A stretch of 8,561 nucleotides of DNA, from positions 1 through 8,561 of the forward strand of contig JABMQB010000768.1 of the NCBI GenBank assembly GCA_013203525.1. Reading direction: 5' to 3'. The position numbers and the translations under genes were made by a program. Numbering within the stretch: position 1 is the first letter of the stretch; each line of letters starts with the position of its first letter. The notes beneath the pieces are model-generated. The model was not told the origin of the DNA. It ran no database searches and was given only the letters and a program-made list of their open reading frames with translations. This document shows, piece by piece, positions 7,079-8,561 of the stretch. This stretch comes from Mariniphaga sp. (GTDB lineage: Bacteria; Bacteroidota; Bacteroidia; Bacteroidales; Prolixibacteraceae).

Positions 7079-7100
7079 CAGGCAATTGATGCCTGTTTTT
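7079..7100 (+). terminator. Terminator-like hairpin followed by a T-run
   Basis: CAGGCA (7079-7084) pairs perfectly with TGCCTG (7090-7095) across the five-base loop ATTGA, followed directly by five T (7096-7100). This is the form of a short intrinsic terminator on the plus strand. No plus-strand gene ends here, since the left neighbour points away. It could stop an unseen small transcript, act as an attenuator in an mraZ leader started further upstream, or be chance. On the minus strand the stem is followed by A residues, so it would not terminate there. Confidence 0.4.
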
Positions 7101-7163
7101 AATTGATGTTAATAGTTTATGAACAAAAAACAAACAGGTTTTCAACATTTATTGCATTGTTTT

Positions 7164-7203
7164 AAAGTGGAATAGAGTGGCAAATAGTGTCATAATGTGG
7201 AAT
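7164..7203 (+). promoter_or_regulatory. MraZ operator: four tandem 10-base boxes
   Basis: GTGG cores begin at 7167, 7177 and 7197, with GTGT at 7187, so four copies lie at an exact 10-base period. The flanks are also similar (A-rich before the core, AA/AT after it). MraZ is known to bind tandem GTGG/TGGG-type repeats spaced one helical turn apart in front of its own gene. The position, 43-79 bases before the mraZ ATG, fits autorepression. There is no fifth box at 7157 or 7207. The third box carries the only core mismatch. Confidence 0.85.
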
Positions 7204-7210
7204 AAATTTC

Positions 7211-7218
7211 TATTTTTA
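7211..7218 (+). promoter_or_regulatory. Putative -7 element of the mraZ/dcw promoter
   Basis: TATTTTTA is one mismatch from TAnnTTTG and ends 27 bases before the mraZ ATG. The corresponding -33 position falls inside MraZ boxes 3-4, where no TTTG is present, so bound MraZ would cover the polymerase site. The same octamer appears in the candidate promoter of the PLD gene (2050-2057). Confidence 0.35.
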
Positions 7219-7245
7219 CGTTATTAATAGAACCAAAACAAATTT

Positions 7246-7707
7246 ATGATACGTTTTTCAGCGAAATATTTTGCAACCATCGATGATAAAGGGCGGGTAG
7301 TTTTACCATCTGCCTTAAAAAAAATGATGGCTGGTGAGGCTGAAAAACCTGTAGCAATAGAAATGGATGTTTATTCAAATTGTTTAAATATTTACCCTGA
7401 GGAACACTGGGGTGAAAAAGTCAGGGAATTTGAATCACGGCTTAATCAGTTTGATGAAAGAGATATAGAATTGCTTGAACAGTTTTATGAAAATTTTACA
7501 TCTGTAAAAATGGCTGCCAATGGGAGGATTAATATTCCAACTGAATTTATGAAACACAGCAAAATCAGAAAAGATGTTGTGATGGTTGGAATGGGGAAAT
7601 TGATTAGGCTTTGGGATGCCAATGAATATGAAACCCGGAAGGGTGATCGGAAGCCATTGCGCGAGATGTATAAAGAAAAGCTTGGGAACAAGCCTGAAAC
7701 GGAATAA
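7246..7707 (+). CDS. mraZ: Transcriptional regulator MraZ
   Basis: 153 residues, near the family's usual 140-155. MraZ is a ring-forming DNA-binding protein with two AbrB/SpoVT-type swapped-hairpin halves; it represses the dcw cluster by binding tandem boxes in its own promoter. Half 1 shows ATIDDKGRVVLPSALKK (10-26) with the conserved D13-x3-R17. Half 2 shows KMAANGRINIPTEFMKH (88-104), where R94 is kept but the Asp expected four residues earlier is Ala90. Also visible are DVYSNCLNIYPEEHW and the C-terminal VVMVGMGKLIRLWDANEYE, both typical of the family. The start ATG is clear. rsmH begins three bases after the stop, so the two are co-transcribed, as in most bacteria. A four-box operator lies immediately upstream. 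Confidence 0.97.
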   Translation: MIRFSAKYFATIDDKGRVVLPSALKKMMAGEAEKPVAIEMDVYSNCLNIYPEEHWGEKVREFESRLNQFDERDIELLEQFYENFTSVKMAANGRINIPTEFMKHSKIRKDVVMVGMGKLIRLWDANEYETRKGDRKPLREMYKEKLGNKPETE

Positions 7708-7710
7708 TAA

Positions 7711-8561
7711 ATGGACGCATATCATATACCGGTAATGTTAAATGAAAGTTTACAGGGTTTGGAAATAAAGCCAGGTGGCGATTATGTGGATGCAACGTTT
7801 GGGGGTGGAGGGCACTCCCGTGAAATATTGAGAAGGCTGGGAAACGGAAGGCTCTTTGCCTTCGATCAGGATAAGGATGCAGCCGGTAACGTCATTGATG
7901 ACGGCCGGTTTTTTTTTATCATGCACAATTTCAGGTTCCTGAAAAATTTTCTGGCTTATTATGGAGTAGGTCAGGTTGACGGGATTCTTGCCGATCTGGG
8001 TGTTTCATCTCACGACTTTGATGTTGCTGAACGTGGATTCTCATTTCGATTTGATGGAAGCCTTGATATGAGGATGAATCAGGATTCAAAAAAAAGTGCA
8101 ATTGAAGTGATCAATAATTATTCAGAAGAGGATTTAAAGAAGATATTCCGGGATTTTGGAGAAATAAATAATGCTGGAAAACTTGCTGCTGTAATAGTCG
8201 AATCACGTGCCGGAAAAACGATTAAAACAATTGCAAATTTTAAAGAATGTATTTCTCCTTGCCTGCCTAAAAATTTTGAAAATAAATATTTGGCAAAAGT
8301 ATTCCAGGCATTACGGATTGAAGTAAATAACGAAATCAATGTTTTAAAGGATTTTCTTATAGCCTCACTTGATGTTTTAAAGCCAGGTGGGCGGTTATCG
8401 ATATTGGCATATCATAGCCTTGAGGATAGATTGATTAAGAATTTTATGAAATCAGGAAATTTTGAGGGAAAACAGGAAAAAGACTTTTATGGGAATATTA
8501 GTTCTCCATTTAAACTTATTAATCGAAAAGTGATTATTCCAGATGAAAGTGAATTGAAAAA
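7711..8561 (+). CDS. rsmH: 16S rRNA (cytosine(1402)-N4)-methyltransferase RsmH (3' end outside window)
   Basis: Transfers a methyl group from S-adenosylmethionine to N4 of C1402 in the 30S decoding centre; formerly MraW. 283 residues are visible and the frame stays open to the right edge; the family is about 300 residues, so only the C-terminus is missing. Motifs: HIPVMLNESLQGL (5-17), the SAM-binding loop DATFGGGGHS (27-36), AFDQD (50-54), GILADLGVSSHDFD (91-104), RGFSFRFDGSLDMRM, FQALRIEVNNE, and LKPGGRLSILAYHSLEDRLIKNF with the family signature YHSLEDR. The ATG lies three bases after the mraZ stop. The dcw order mraZ-rsmH predicts an FtsL-like gene and a division penicillin-binding protein to the right, outside the window. 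Confidence 0.97.
   Translation, partial: MDAYHIPVMLNESLQGLEIKPGGDYVDATFGGGGHSREILRRLGNGRLFAFDQDKDAAGNVIDDGRFFFIMHNFRFLKNFLAYYGVGQVDGILADLGVSSHDFDVAERGFSFRFDGSLDMRMNQDSKKSAIEVINNYSEEDLKKIFRDFGEINNAGKLAAVIVESRAGKTIKTIANFKECISPCLPKNFENKYLAKVFQALRIEVNNEINVLKDFLIASLDVLKPGGRLSILAYHSLEDRLIKNFMKSGNFEGKQEKDFYGNISSPFKLINRKVIIPDESELK

Larger units (their letters stand above)
6913..7245. other. 333-base divergent intergenic region between glsA-like gene and mraZ
   Basis: No convincing gene on either strand. The right part (about 7160-7245) holds the MraZ operator and a candidate promoter. The middle (7079-7100) holds a terminator-like hairpin read on the plus strand. The left part (6913-7070) is AT-rich with scattered TTAAC/GTTAA words; the glsA promoter should be here, but I could not find a full TTTG/TAnnTTTG pair for it. 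No DnaA-box cluster, tRNA or riboswitch is apparent. Confidence 0.7.

Noticed and set aside
7435..7795. Several minus-strand open frames over mraZ and the rsmH start
   Set aside because: mraZ and rsmH are clearly coding on the plus strand here; these frames have no recognisable content.
8118..8339. Minus-strand open frame of 73 codons
   Set aside because: It is a shadow within rsmH, whose motifs continue on both sides.

Overview
The window looks like a chromosomal segment from a Bacteroidota bacterium, probably Bacteroidales/Marinilabiliales-like (the order is an inference). The evidence is AT-rich DNA, upstream regions with TAnnTTTG-type -7 elements and no clear Shine-Dalgarno sequences, two genes with type IX secretion (T9SS) C-terminal sorting domains, a glycine-lipid (GlsA/GlsB-type) acyltransferase pair, a NUDIX-winged-helix regulator, and the start of the division/cell-wall (dcw) cluster. 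I see no tRNA, rRNA, CRISPR array, insertion sequence or integrase.

Layout. 1-687 (-): 5' part of a sigma-54 activator with no N-terminal receiver, cut by the window edge. 688-805: short divergent promoter region. 806-1540 (+): kdsB, CMP-Kdo synthetase for lipopolysaccharide. 1616-1971 (+): a small exported T9SS-domain protein whose signal peptide and sorting domain lie in different frames, consistent with loss of one A from an A-run. 2084-4330 (+): a large secreted protein with OB-fold-like, fibronectin-like, twin phospholipase-D (HKD) and T9SS sorting domains, probably an extracellular nuclease or phosphodiesterase, starting at TTG. 4332-6912 (-): a three-gene unit transcribed in the order glsA-like PlsC acyltransferase, glsB-like GNAT N-acyltransferase, NUDIX-winged-helix regulator. 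6913-7245: a 333-base divergent region with a terminator-like hairpin and a four-repeat MraZ operator. 7246-7707 (+): mraZ. 7711-8561 (+): rsmH, cut by the right edge.

How the genes fit together. Most of the window concerns the cell envelope: kdsB feeds LPS core synthesis, GlsB/GlsA would make N-acylated amino-acid (glycine) lipids, the two T9SS substrates are exported across the outer membrane, and mraZ-rsmH opens the peptidoglycan/division cluster. The most useful observations are the exact 10-base four-box MraZ operator, the link of a catalytically degenerate NUDIX regulator to the aminolipid genes, the frameshifted T9SS miniprotein, and the composite PLD/OB-fold T9SS protein. None amounts to a wholly new system. 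The NUDIX-aminolipid operon is the best candidate for undescribed regulation.
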